NCBI GenBank assembly: GCA_028023455.1
Contig: JAQFVV010006215.1
Location: 13,247,473-13,311,472 of the forward strand
Reading direction: 5' to 3'
Length of the DNA: 64,000 nucleotides
Origin: Epiperipatus broadwayi
Taxonomy: Eukaryota; Onychophora; Udeonychophora; Euonychophora; Peripatidae
The notes below the pieces were generated by a model, which saw nothing but the letters and a program-made list of their open reading frames with translations, had not been told where the DNA came from and did not search any database. The position numbers and the translations under genes were made by a program. Positions 28,001-43,000 of this stretch are shown here, in pieces. Position 1 is the stretch's first letter, and the number at the start of each line of letters is the position of its first letter.

Positions 28001-31000
28001 TTTAATATTAATTGAATTTCCTTAGACTTAATTTTGTTCAAATTTAAAGTAGTTCCTAGATTTTGCTAGCTCAAACATATAAAGAACTTATACAATCTCA
28101 TATTTTCAATATACTTATCTACTTTAGTAAATGTCTCCATTCTTATTAGCCCCCCTCCCCATATATATATATACACACACACATAATTATAGACAATGTT
28201 TTAAATTTGTGCAAAGCTATCCAAAAAATTCTTTTTCATTTTATTTTTTTTGCATCTTATTAGACAAATGTTTCACTCGAGTGATTATATTCAAAGCATT
28301 TAATGTATATAACATTAATTTTTATTACATACCAATACCAGCCTTTCACGCTAATTGTGCATACACTTTGCGAGTGTTAATAATAAATGAATACTTTCTC
28401 ACCAATACAAGATATAGTATTTATGCCGGAATAAAAGGAATCCTCTTATTCCTATGACTCAAATGCTTATATATGAGCAAATCTGAAGTAATGGCAAAGA
28501 AAGCGTGATGATGGAACAGTCACTTTAAATTACTATATACGATGTCTGAATGAATGACATTGGTGAAATTATCTAGAATTTACTAAACGTCATTCCAACT
28601 GAAACTTAATAATATGTAAATAAGCATTTATTTTATATAGCGTATGTAAACAATTGTATTACATACCAATATCAGCCTTTCATGCTAATTGTGCATACGC
28701 TTTGCGAGTGTTAATAATAAATGAATACTTTCTCACCAATACAAGATATAGTATTTATGCAGGAATAAAAGGAATCCTCTTATTCCTACAACTCAAACGC
28801 TTATATATGAGCAAATCTGAAGTACTGGCAAAGAAAGCGTGACGATGGAACAGTCACTTTAAATTACTATATACGATGTCTGAATGAATGACGTTGGTGA
28901 AATTATCTAGAATTTACTAAACGTCATTCCAACTGAAACTTAATAATATGTAAATAAGCATTTATTTTATATAGCGTATGTAAACAATTGTATTACATAC
29001 CAAATATCAGCCTTTCATGCTAATTGTGCATACGCTTTGCGAGTGTTAATAATAAATGAATACTTTCTCACCAATACAAGATATAGTATTTATGCAGGAA
29101 TAAAAGGAATCCTCTTATTCCTACAACTCAAACGCTTATATATGAGCAAATCTGAAGTACTGGCAAAGAAAGCATGATGATGGAACAGTCACTTTAAATT
29201 ACTATATATGATGTCTGAATGAATGACATCGGTGAAATTATCTAGAATTTACTAAACGTCATTCCAACTGAAACTTAATAATATGTAAATAAGCATTTAT
29301 TTTATATAGCGTATGTAAACAATTGTATTACATTCAAATATCAGCCTTTCACGCTAATTGTGCATACGCTTTGCGAGTGTTAATAATAAATGAATACTTT
29401 CTCACCAATACAAGATATAGTATTTATGCAGGAATAAAAGGAATCCTCTTATTCCTACGACTCAAATGCTTATATATGAGCAAATCTGAAGTACTGGCAA
29501 AGAAAGCATGACCATGGAACAGTCACTTTAAATTACTATATACGATGTCTGAATGAATGACGTCGGTGAAATTATCTAGAATTTATTAAACGTCATTCCA
29601 ACTGAAACTTAATAATATGTAAATAAACATTTATTTTATATAGCGTATGTAAACAATTGTATTACATACTCACAAAGCGTATGCGCAATTAGCGTGAAAG
29701 GCTGATATTGGTATGTAATACAATTGTTTACATACGCTATCTAAAATAAATACTTATTTACATATTATTAAGTTTCAGTTGGAATGACGTTTAGTAAATT
29801 CTATATAATTTCACCGACATCATTCATTCAGACATCGTATATAGTAATTTAAAGTGACTGTTCCATCGTCACGCTTTCTTTGCCAGTACTTCAGATTTCC
29901 TCATATATAAGCATTTGAGTCATAGGAATTTCCTTTTATTCCTGCATAAATACTATATCTTGTATTGGTGAGAAAGTATTCATTTATTATTAACACTCGC
30001 AAAGCGTATGCACAATTAGCGTGAAAGGCTGATATTGGTATGTAATACAATTGTTTACATACGCTATATAAAATAAATGCTTATTTACATATTATTAAGT
30101 TTCAGTTGGAATGACGTTTAGTAAATTCTAGATAATTTCACCAACATCATTCATTCAGACATCGTATATAGTAATTTAAAGTGACTGTTCCATCATCACG
30201 CTTTCTTTGCCAGTATTTCAGATTTGCTCATATATAAGCATTTGAGTCATAGGAATTTCCTTTTATTCCTGCATAAATACTATATCTTGTATTGGTGAGA
30301 AAGTATTCATTTATTATTAACACTCTCAAAGCGTATGCACAATTAGCGTGAAAGGCTGATATTGGTATGTAATACAATTGTTTACATACGCTATATAAAA
30401 TAAATGCTTATTTACATATTATTAAGTTTAAGTTGGAATGATGTTTAGTAAATTCTAGATAATTTCACCAACGTCATTCATTCAGACATCGTATATAGTA
30501 ATTTAAAGTAATTGTTCCATCGTCACACTTTCTTTGCCAGTACTTCAGATTTGCTCATATATAAGCGTTTGAGTTGTAGGAATAAGAGGATTCCTTTTAT
30601 TCCTGCATAAATACTATATCTTGTATTGGTGAGAAAGTATTCATTTATTATTAACACTCGCAAAGTGTATGCACAATTAGCGTGAAAGGCTGATATTGGT
30701 ATGTAATACAATTGTTTACATATGCTATATAAAATAAATGCTTATTAAACATTAATTTTAAAAAAAATAACTTTATTTTTTTAAATAGTTGATGTTTAAA
30801 TTAAATAATACTGCATCTGTATGTATGACAAAACCTTAATGTTCATAAAAATATTTTTTAAAAAACAATAAAAATAAGTATTAAAATGTAATCGTATGTG
30901 ATATAGAAATTTCTGTCAGCATTTAAAAATTAAAACTTATTAACAAGTTATTAATAAATTAAATTTTTGATGGAATACTTTTTATAGTTATTAATTATTA

Positions 31001-34000
31001 CTTACATAAAATTAACTAATTATAAACTTCTACAAAAATTGCATTTATATGTTGGATTAATTCCATCATCTAATAAGAAATATTTAATGTCTTTAGAAAA
31101 ATTTAACTTTATTTAAATTTTCCAATTACATTCAATTATTAGTAATAGCATACAGGTCAGTATATACAGCATTATCTTAAAATTCAATATTCAAGAATCT
31201 AGAAATCCAGGCTTAATTCCTATTCTAGTAATGTCACTGGTTAGGCCAACAACACCTGAAGAAGAATACTATTAGAAATTAACCTGTGTGCTATTACTAA
31301 CAATCAAATGTAATTGGAAAATCTAAATAAAGTTAAATTTTTTTAAAAACATTCAGTATTTCATATTAGATGATGGAAATAATCCAACATACAAATAAAA
31401 TACCACCAATAAATACCTTCTACAAAAATTCTTCACTTAAAGCAAAATAAAAACAATTAAATATTCACGCAGGTCATATCAGCTCAATTACACATAGACA
31501 ACTATGTAATTGTAAAAGTAGTATATTTTAAACATATACAAATTAATACTCATTACAATTTTTTAAAGTATAAATTTACAAACTACAAATATGGTAATAA
31601 AGATAAGTATTATTTATACATATATTAAACACCCTCCATACTTCCCCATTCTTTTTAAATTCATATAAAGATACAATAAGACAAATAATCCCCAAGATGC
31701 ATTTCGTCCTGAACTAGCACTCATCAGTTGGCCCAGTTTGTCATTACTTAAAAATAAATCTTATAAAAATAAAAGCTATTAATGGTAAAACAGATAATCT
31801 CTGACTCTTTTTTGCTTTTGACATTTTTCAAAAGTCTTGGGGGAAAATAAGAATTGGCGAGTTTTTTCTTAAAAGTATTATGTGTAAGACATGGCATTTT
31901 CAACATTTACTAGTTATGTAATTATAATGTAGGAACTCTCTATTCTAGTATCACTTATAGTAAGCTTGAGAAATCAATGATTATTAGATGTTAGGATATT
32001 TATATATCTATTACCAGATTGGTTTATGGTTTTTGCCCCAAATAAATGAGGCTTGAAATTCAAAACTGAAAATAATACAATTATAAAAGAGCAACAATCT
32101 TTAACTTGTTTACTATTCCATGTAAAAGCTTGAAACCCAAAACACTATAATGTTTTGAACTCGAGCCAATCTATTTGAGCAGTTATGTAGATCTGAGTTG
32201 GGTCAGTAACTATATTAATACCCTCTATTCTTTACTAATTGTAAGTACCTTTTTTTCTTGGCTAGAAATGTTATTGATAATTCTAATGTTACTTCTATTA
32301 AGTATGAGTAATCAGTAATTAATTTGAATAATATTTTTGGAATTAAAGTAGTTGATAGGTGGCACAATTGCGTCACTTCTAGCTTTGATTCCTGATTATT
32401 AACCATAAAAGCAAAAGATAAAAACCAGTCTGGGAATGAAAATTTACATGTATTAATATTTGCTAATCAATAATTACTCAAGCTTATTGTAAATGGCATC
32501 AGAGTAAAATGCAGCTCATTTTATAAAAAAGTGACATTTTATTGTGTAATCATTAAAAAAAAGTTTCCATTTTAATCTTTTAATGTATCTATTTATAAAT
32601 TAATGATAGTCATTGAAGAATATTTGTGGATAAACATTATTGAAAGGTTACTAAATGCATAAATATGTATTAAACATCAACTATAAAATTATAAAGATAT
32701 TATAAGAGTATACATTTATTATTGGCAATAATGCTTTTACATATGTATAAATAAAATAAACCTATTCATGAAACAACCAAGTCCGAAAATGTTAATCCAT
32801 AAACCATATCCCCAAAGAATCATTTAAATGAACTTTCAAATAATTCTCATTGCTATGTAAAAGGTTAATATTGACATTACTAGTTGTATACACATCATTT
32901 TATTTCTTATATTAAAATAAAACTCACATAAAAAGAGATAAATCTTCATGTTGACAAACAGCTTGCTTGCATAGTTATTCTCACTTTAAATTTGGTTATA
33001 ACTATAGTTGTAAAATTTCTCGTTAGATTTAATACATTACGTATTAGATTAAATACATCTTCACTTGGTGAGTTTCTTGGCCTTTATGTTTGCCACATGT
33101 ACTCTTTCATATCACTACTGTTCCTCTCTCTTTCTATCTGTTTCTTGTCTTGGATGATTTCAGCAATTTTTATTGAACATTGCACAGTCGATCTAATTTG
33201 CACACCTTTTCATAATTAATATTTGGTATTCATCTGTATATTTTACATACATTAATTTTCTAGAGTGTTAACAATGGGCAATTTATTTAACTTTCTGTGT
33301 GACTATATGCAGATACATTATTGTTTTAGTTAAAAACAATGCCTTCACTTTTTTTTGTGTGTTAATGTCTAAGGTTTTGGCTTGTGAATCATCAAAATAA
33401 TGTCTTCAGATTTGGTTGTTTCATGAATAGGTTTAAATTATTAGTGTTACATATTTGATAGATTATACATTTATTTACAGGTGTGTTCAAATTAATAAAA
33501 AAATAAATATCAGCAAATAACACTTACTCAACTTTCAGTATTTCCATGTAAATCCGTCGTGCTGATAAAGAAGAAATATTTGACAGTTCCCTAAATAAGT
33601 CATTTGATTGACATTCTTTTAAAGATAACCCTGCATTTTTTGTAACGATATTATGAAGTGTTTTATTTTCATCTTTATCTTCCATACTAATGTCTAAAAT
33701 ACTTTCTACTTGAGATTGTGGTAGTTTTATTTTTTGAATATCACTTCTTTCAATCTCTGAATCTGATGATGAAGAAAGGTCTTTATATAAATCTTTACTT
33801 GAATTTTTCAAAACAGTTCTATAATTTTTATCATTAATATTTAAATCAATTTGATTTTCATTACATTTAACAGATGTAAACAATGTGGAAGCTTTATTTT
33901 CAGAAGCACTCTTATTCATTTTTATTTTACACCGTGAATCTTTTTTAATCAACTTTTCATCATTTGAACCATGGAAAATTTGGGGTTCAATATCTTCTAT

Positions 34001-37000
34001 ATTCTTGCATTTCAATATCTGTTTTTGACCTGGTGACTTATTGGTATATAAAACATCTTTTTCTTCAGATTTGGTGGAAGGTTTTGAGAGAAGATAATGT
34101 TGAGAATTTTTCTTTTTTTTAAACACAGGTTTTCTCTTCATACTGCTTTAGAAAAAACAAAAAACAATTATACACTAAATAAGTAAAAAAAAATTAGAAT
34201 TTTTATTTTAATGTCAATTTAATTTTAAAAATAATTGCTTTATATAATAAGAATAAAAATGAGAATATAGCTTAATCATAACTTTGTCTATTTTAATCAT
34301 CACTATTATATTCATATACCTATTTCTAATAAGATGAATATTAAAATAGTTAAGACAACAATAATTTAAAATATTTCATATTTTTAATTTTCTTTGACAA
34401 AGAAAAAAAGAAGTACAGAAGAATTCAAAAGCTATAATAATGCTAGCTCACAATTATCAATGCATTGGTCATAATCATAATATATATTTGACTATTGAAA
34501 TAATAGTGAAAATCCAAGTAAATACTCATCATCCCATATTTTTAATTCTAAGGATATTAATCATTTATTTATTTGAAATACATTAAATACAGATAGATTA
34601 ATTTTTTTTTTAATAGATTAACCAATTTTAGTATTTGTAAAAAGTTAACTTTTAGACACATTCCATTTTAAGCTTCACATTACTTATGCCACAAAAACCG
34701 TATTTCTACTTTTTATAAAGTCACATAAAGAATTCTACTGCAGAAATAAAAATTTCCAATAGCAACTTGCCACGTTAAATTACATATCGATGTGAATATG
34801 CAAATATGTTGAAAGACTTAATATTTTCAAATAAAGGTTTGAATCTTTTCTTTTTATTAAAACAGATGGCTTTTAGTTTACTTTAGTGATATGTTATTGA
34901 AACACATTCCATAAACATTTATAAATAAATTTAAATAAACTATCCATTAATATGAAGGACTAACATGGCTTTGGTTTCTTGCTGGAAGTAGAAAAAATTG
35001 TTCTTAGCATGTTGGAGAACTCATGTGAAGTGTTTATATTGAAAACATTATTGTGTTTTCATCTTGGCTTCCTAGCTTTATAGCAAACCAAATAGATAAA
35101 AGGTGGCTGCTGATGGATTGCATTAGATCTTAAGATCTGGATGCAGTGCTCTCAAGGCCAAGACTTCTCATTGATGAAAGCCATAAGCTAGAAAGTACTC
35201 TGGGAATATTGAATGAGTATTTATGCATTCATTGATTACTCTGGCTTGCACTTGGTGGCATTAATGTATGGAGAGTTTGCTACTGTTATTTTATATTTAG
35301 ATTAAGTATACTAAACCAAATAGCTTTGACAAGTTTTCAAAAATTGCACTATTTTCAGTAATGAGTTTTTCTGAAATCTAGTACTATTTATTCATATGTC
35401 CATCTTCATGCAGTATATAGAAGCCTCTCATATAGTTTCTATAACTGTTTTCTAAAACTAAGAAATATTAAGCCAAAATGGAAGTTTTCATTTTTTAAGT
35501 TGTTTTACAAAACTGAATAAGAAATATAATTGATGATGTTTGCTTACTAAATGAAAAGGCCAGGGAATATTAAAAAAAAACAAAAAACAAATTGATAAGT
35601 ATTTTATTGTTTAAAGCAAAATCTTTGACCCAGTAGACCATAGCAGAAAATTTCATTGCTTTTTTAAGTAAAAATTAAAAAAAAAAAAGAGTTGTTAAAT
35701 GCTTCATTTAGTGTGTGGCTTTCTTGGATAATTACAAAAAAGGATTAAAAGCATTGGAGGTTATTGAATTAAAAATCTAGAGTAAAATGGAAAAGATATG
35801 TTGGAAGAATAAAATTTAAAATATTGAAGTATTAAAGAAATTAAATAAAAAGAGATTGCTTATTAAAATGAGATTAATTATAAAGTTGAATAGAAACTGG
35901 ATTGCAGATGAATAAAATGGAAAATCTATGGAAGGGAAAAAGAGAAATTGAGAAAAAAAGATAATCTAAAAAAAAAAACAATTGACAAGAAAGGCTTGGA
36001 GAAGGTTGATGTGTAAAAACCACTTTTTTTGGAAGATAACTAATGATAATGCAAATTCCATATTTGAGATTAAATACTCCAATTAAAATAGCTATGATAC
36101 CATTTTCATGTTGTCAAAGAAGTTGTGAATTGAGAATTGGTAAAAAAAATAACAAAAAAATGTTACAAATACTGATATCATATTTGTAACTGCAATAGAC
36201 TTGAAGACATTGGTTAAATTAAAAATAAAGAATATTATGACAAAATTTGAAAATGACAATAATTATGATGATAGATGCAGCATCAGACTTTAAAAGTGAT
36301 AATGGAGATACATAAGCTACATTCTTCTTTAGATCATTCATCAACAACAAAGAATTTACCAGTCAAGATTTTTAGCAGACTAATCTTGGGTAGATTTTCA
36401 ATGAAAAATCTGAAAAAGATCTTTAGTTGAAGGACACAACTTTAAACTAGGATACTGATGACTAAAAAAGCATTGACACTTTTTAAATGCAATATTGGTG
36501 ATGTCTGTCAAGAATATAACAAGTAAAATAAAAAAGTATAGACTTAGTCAAATTAAATATGAATGTTTTACCCGATACTCAAATTGAAAATTTTCTTTTT
36601 TAAGAAAAAAAAAATATTTATTTACAAAAAAAAATGTGCAAGTGATTATTTTTTATGGAGATATCATGATTAGTAAATTAATTAACATAACCATGGAAAT
36701 ATACATAAAATGAACATTAATGAACTCTAGTAAAATTAAGTAACAAGTACATATCACAACTTTTTTTTTTTTAGAAGTACTGGTTATAAGTTCTCATTGT
36801 GATCTTATAGGCATAATATTAATGAACTTTCAATGCAGGCCAAAATATTATCTAATCCAATTCACCAAAAAACTATGATCTTTCTTCTTGGCCTGATAAT
36901 TCTCAATTAAAATATCAGTAGTTTTCTTGAAGGCAGAAGAATGTGTGTGAAAAATCTTTTCTTTTTTTTTTGCTCATATATATTTACAATCATGATAAAA

Positions 37001-40000
37001 ACTAAATTATAGTCCTTATTCCCAGAAGGCGATAAAATTACCAGCCAAGGCAGTAATGGTAACTAAAGACTGAGGGTGCTAAGAATCTTTTGATTATGAA
37101 TTCAAACTGACACTTGATAATCTTTTATTCAGCTACATATAACTGCAATTTCTTTCAAACAAAAATAAGTACATGAATTGGAAAAAATATTTAATAATAA
37201 AGGGTCTATTGAATTGTGTCAAATTACAAGAAAAGGTGAAGAGACAATTAATTTGAAAAGTAAACATGTATTTTATTATAAGGGCACAAAATACTGAAAG
37301 CACAATATCCTGGAATAGGATTTACTATAAATAAAAAGTAGAACAATATTGTGAAAATTGATAGTATATAAGACAGAATAGCAAGATTAATTATTCAATT
37401 TAACAGAAGTCACCAAATGCAGATAATTCAAAGTGTGGGCCCCAATAAGTTCTCATTATGATAAAGGAGTAGAAGATTTTTATATGAATATACACAATAC
37501 TTTTGACAAGACCGAATAACTTTTTAAAATAGTCATGACAGATTTTAATGCTAGAATTGGTAAACAATTAAAAGATTAAAGTACTGGGTGTATGAATTTG
37601 GTTATAGATATAGAAATGAGAAAGATCACAGACTTGTGGATTTCGTAGAAAAGGAAAAAATGCATATTATGAATTCTTTCATTGAGAAAAATGCTAATCA
37701 GAAAAGCATACGGAAACATCCAAACAAAATTTGATTGTATTTTAATTAACAAAAAATATATATATTGAGATTGTAATGTTTTTAATAGATTCAAAGCAGA
37801 AAGTAATAATCGATTACTGAGATATAAGATGCATGCTAATGCACAACTAGATGTGAAAGCAATAATAGTTGATATTCTTAATCTCCATTAAACATTCTAA
37901 TGAATTTAAATTGAACTTGCAAATCGTTTTAAAATATTATCAGACTTTGAACATAGTTCAGACTTGATTGAAATCAATAAGAAGATAGTTGATATTCTCT
38001 TAACAATGGCAAAAAAGATAGCTGGTACAAAAAGTAGCAATTTATCAATAAATTTTCTACTGAGACAACAACACAATGTACAAAGAAAAGGATTATAAAT
38101 TTTTTTAAAAATAATTCATTACGAAAAAATGAATATCTGAGAATTCTGAAAAAAGGTATGAAAAAAATTTTAATATGTAAGAAAATATTTGGCAAGAAAA
38201 GCTAAAGAAGAGAATATAGATTTCAAAAGCTTTAGTATTGAAATAAAAATTATTTTAGCGTTAAAAAAAAAAAAGATGGTACTATTACTAAAAAGAAAGA
38301 AGACATCATGAAATGTGTGGAAGAGTACTAGAAATAAAGAACAAGAAAACAAAGTATCCCCTACAATTAAGATATCCTTTAAATTGCCTAGTATTTTAAA
38401 TAAAGTGAGACATGAAATTAAATCTATGATTAAAGGATAAGCTCCGGGTAATAATGAAATTATAATCAATATCTTAAAAAAAGCAAGTGAAGAAATAAGA
38501 AAAATTGTTAGTAAGATTATATACTAAATATCTAAATGATAAAGATATACCACATGATTGGAAAAATGCAATAGTAATATTTATATTTAAGAAAGATGAT
38601 AAAGAAGATATTAAAAATTACAAACCTATTAGGCTTCTATCAGTTCTATGCAAAATCTTTATTAAGATAATTACATCTTTTTCTAATCAACCAAAAGAAT
38701 AAGCTGGATTTAAAAGTGGTTTTTAACATGGCATATCACATCCGAATATTGAGAGAAATTATAGAAAGGACTAATGAATATAAGTTGCCATTATGCTTAA
38801 ATTAAAGATTGATAATCATGATTTACAAAAAAAAACAACTAAAATTCTTGATCAGATTATTAATACATATGTAAACATAATGCATAAAATTAATCTATAA
38901 AATTTCTTGGATGAGGTGCTTTTAATAGAAATAGGAAATATATGTATTTGAAAAAGAAGGTTTTTAATTATGTGTTCTATCATTTCTTATTTATGAATAT
39001 GAGATTGTCCACTCAAGTAACATATGTATGCTAGTAATAACAAGAAGGGAGGGAAAATGTCACTGAAAGGATTAAAGAGTCAAATGGAGTTAGGTTAGAC
39101 ATATTGCTAAAAGAAATAATAATAGATGTGGATAGTTGAAGTTTTAAATTCAATTCCACAAGATTGTAAAAATTTTTTGAAAGAAATCACATATGAAATG
39201 GATAAATGAAATAAGGAAGTTTATTGGAGTAATGGGAAAAAGAGAAGCTATGGATTGGAGAAACTGTATTAATTTGGAGAAATTCTTCATCCTACAGTGG
39301 ATCAATGATTGAAAATGATAATAAAAAATACTTAGAGAAAATAACAATTTGATATTAAAAGGATTACTTCTAGCATATATTATATTAAAAATAAATAATG
39401 GCATTATTTTCCAAATTATTTGATAACAGTAACAGTGAGACATATATTATACAATTGTTTTATTAATAAACATACAAAAACATTTTTTGTTTTTGAAAAC
39501 TAATTCTTTTCATTTTATTTTTTAGCACAAAAGCTTTATCAATTTTGTAACTTCAGCAATATTACTCATTATATGTAATCTATTCATATAAAGAATTTTT
39601 ATTGATGTTGTTGCAAACATTTTAGCAATTATTTTGTTCCCAATGAATTAATTATTCAATATGATACTTTGTTGAAAGAGTTGTTGAAATTTAATTCTTC
39701 AAATTTAATGTAAAATACAATTTTTAGACACAAAAAAGCAAATACATGTAGCTTTAGTACTTACTGCAATAAATTTGCTATGCAAATATATTATTTATAT
39801 TAGATCTTTTTTATCTAAGTTCTTCAGAGCTGTAACAAACAGAAAATTCTAAACCAACATCTAAATTACTATAACTCACCAAATCCAGTTCATAGCCTAA
39901 ATATAAACCATTTATTGATGGAAAAATATGTCTATTTTATGGCTCATGTATGAAGAGTAGGTTTACTTCCACAATATTTCACACATATATAAATTGCTAT

Positions 40001-43000
40001 ACTATCAATTATTACATACACATATATATATATGCTTTTAATGTTTATATATATATATATATATTATAACCAGATCACCGTACAACCCCTTTTATTACCT
40101 CGGTTGTAACAATTTCCTGATGAGCATATTGTAGGAAGGAACCATCGATTGGCTTTCCCCAATACATATGTCACCCCCCCCCCCTTACAACAATATTTCT
40201 TGCTCATCGGAGAATGTAGCACCATAGAGACTGGAAACACCTAGAAATTTCTGTGTTTGGTTTCCCAAACGGCGCCACTAGAGTTCCATTTCACTATAAC
40301 CTGACTTATCTAGGTCTAGTTATGCCAGACATAGCTCAGGAGGCATGAAATTCTTGTGAACAAAAGCAATGAATAACTAATGATGCAAAAAATGGAACTG
40401 AACAACTAAAATTAATTTTAAGTAACAACAATTTTATTAACAATGATATTGATAAGTCCTTCCAATAAAGTTCATCATTTATTTCAAATGAAGGCTCATT
40501 TTAATTTATCTTGTGTGAAGAAGTCAAAAGGTCTTTTATCAAGTAGACGTCTACCATTACTGCATGAATATTTTTAACTATTTGTTCCATATCTGTATAT
40601 CCTTTTTAGGTAAGTAAACAGGTAAGATGAGCAATACCAGATTTGTGAAGCTTTTATAATTCAATCAAGTATAGATGTGTATTTGTACAAATGTTTCATT
40701 ATTTTATTCAGATACAACCAATATGCATGTAAGCAATTGTAATTCATATAGCATTTCATTATTTCAATATCCATCACAGATAAGTAAACAGGTTAATATA
40801 AGCAATTCCAGATTTGTGAAGCTTTTATAATTCAGTCAAGTACAGATGTGTATTTATACACATTATTTTTAAATTTATCACAGGTAGGTAAACAGGTAAT
40901 ATAAGCAATTCCGGATTTGTGGACTATTTATAATCCAGTCAAGTATAGATATGAATTTATAATTTTCATTTAATTATTCTAGCATGAATATTTGTTATTT
41001 GGTCTGCCACAGACGTATATTTCTACTCATAAGTTTATCAGCAGTTTCATTTATAATCTTAATTTAATTATTCTAGTATATAGCATGAATATTTGTTATT
41101 TGGTCAGCCACAGACGTATATTTTTACACATAAGTTTATCAGAAGTTTCATTTATAATCTTAATTTAATTATTCTAGTATATAGCATGAATATTTGTTAT
41201 TTGGTCTGCTACAGATGTATATTTCTACACATAAGTTTAACAGCAGTTTCATTTATAATCTTAATTTAATTATTCTAGTATATAGCTCAGATATTTATTT
41301 TTCAGTTAACATAGACATATAAGTTTGTTATCAGCATTTCCGTGTTGGTAGAGCATTTATAATTTTGAATATAGAACACAATGTTTTAACATTACTCCAT
41401 TAATTTTTTATTATAAACTTTATTATAGAATTAATAATTGAATTATTATTATTTTTAATGCTTACCTTTTGACTTGTTGTTTTCTTTCAATAACAATGGG
41501 GGCTTGATGAACGGTACTGTAGACTGGGACTGGAGCTTACTTCATGAACGTGGATAGAGAGAAAAAGCAGGCTAGCCGCCCATGTTAAATTGTTTCTTCA
41601 TGGATATGCTTGATTTTTCTCTCTTGCTTTACTTAATAAAACTGATAAAAAACAAACACTCTCTGATAATCCGAATTTTCCAGCCTGTTTATACTTTCTC
41701 TGCTTGATTTTTCTCTCTTGTTTTATCTAATACAACTTGATAAAAAAAAATAAAAACTATTCTCTCTAATAATCCGAATTTTCCAGCCTATTTATACTCT
41801 CTCTGCCCATCAGAATGGATTCACTTTACATGACCTTTGCTTCAATTGGTGTTGGTGTGTGTTTTCATCCATGTTCATGCCATTTCCCCCAGTTCATTGG
41901 CTACTCTTTTTGGCTGTAGAAGACCGTTTTCAATTATCTGGCTATGTGTTTTCGAGTTTCTAATTAATTTGAAATTTCCTTGCCTGGAATATTGACTTGA
42001 CACCTAAGTTATTCTGCCTTACGAATTATTTTTCTGAAATACAAAATAAGCTTATCTTTTTTTAATGTTTAAATATATTTTTTTCTTTTTTACTTTATTG
42101 ATTTTTTTTTTTTTGATTGATGAATTTTAATAAAGATTTATACTTTCTTTAATTGCACATTTAAATGTATTTGTTTTCATTTTAATTTGACCAAATTATT
42201 ATTTTTTTTCATTGCAGTCAATTTTCACTATTTCTTGGTTCCTTAAACATTATTAAGTCTTTATTTTCTTAACAACAAATCATGCTAGTCTTTTTAATGG
42301 GGGGGGGGGGAGATCTGAATATATATGTGGAACAGTATATCTGTTTCAATATATATATATATATTGTAGGGTATTGAGTTCAAACCTTCAATCCCCAACC
42401 CTAAGGACTCCAGAAGGAAAAGGAGAAAAAAATTTCTCTCTTTTAAATGATAGTTTGATAAATTAGATATCTATAGAGGAACTAAAAATATAAAAGGAAG
42501 AAGATAAATGAACCAAAGAAGAGATATGGTTGTGAAAATATTAAGCATGGAATAAGAAATGAAAACTTGGTGAAACTTTAACTAGGGAAGATGACAATGT
42601 ATATCTTTTGATATTTTAACAGTCTACTGAAAAATGAAATTTTAATAGGAATGTAAGAAACAATTCTCAGTTTTTAAATTCTAATATATCCATAATTATG
42701 ACTTAGTTCAGTGGTTTTATGCATCTGAATATATTTATATCCAAGAGTTAAAGTTTTTAAGCACATATAAATAGCTGTCTGTAGACACAGACTCCATACA
42801 TTACATGTAAAAAATAAATACAAGTTTTTAAAAGCAATATCACATTATATATGACTTGCTTTATTGATTATTCCATGCATTATTTTTTTTCTAAGTCTAC
42901 TTATTAATTTTTTCCATTTCATTTATAGCTCATAAATTATAATTTTGTTCTTTTTTAATAGAATTTTTTTTTCTTTTTTGGTACTTTTCATTATTAATTT

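Noticed and set aside
28131-30711. A 62-residue frame (YYIPISAFHANCAYALR...) repeated in the direct and inverted units
   Set aside because: It recurs only because the satellite units are near-identical; the diverged array at 23 kb does not keep it and there are no start-context or codon signs of selection.
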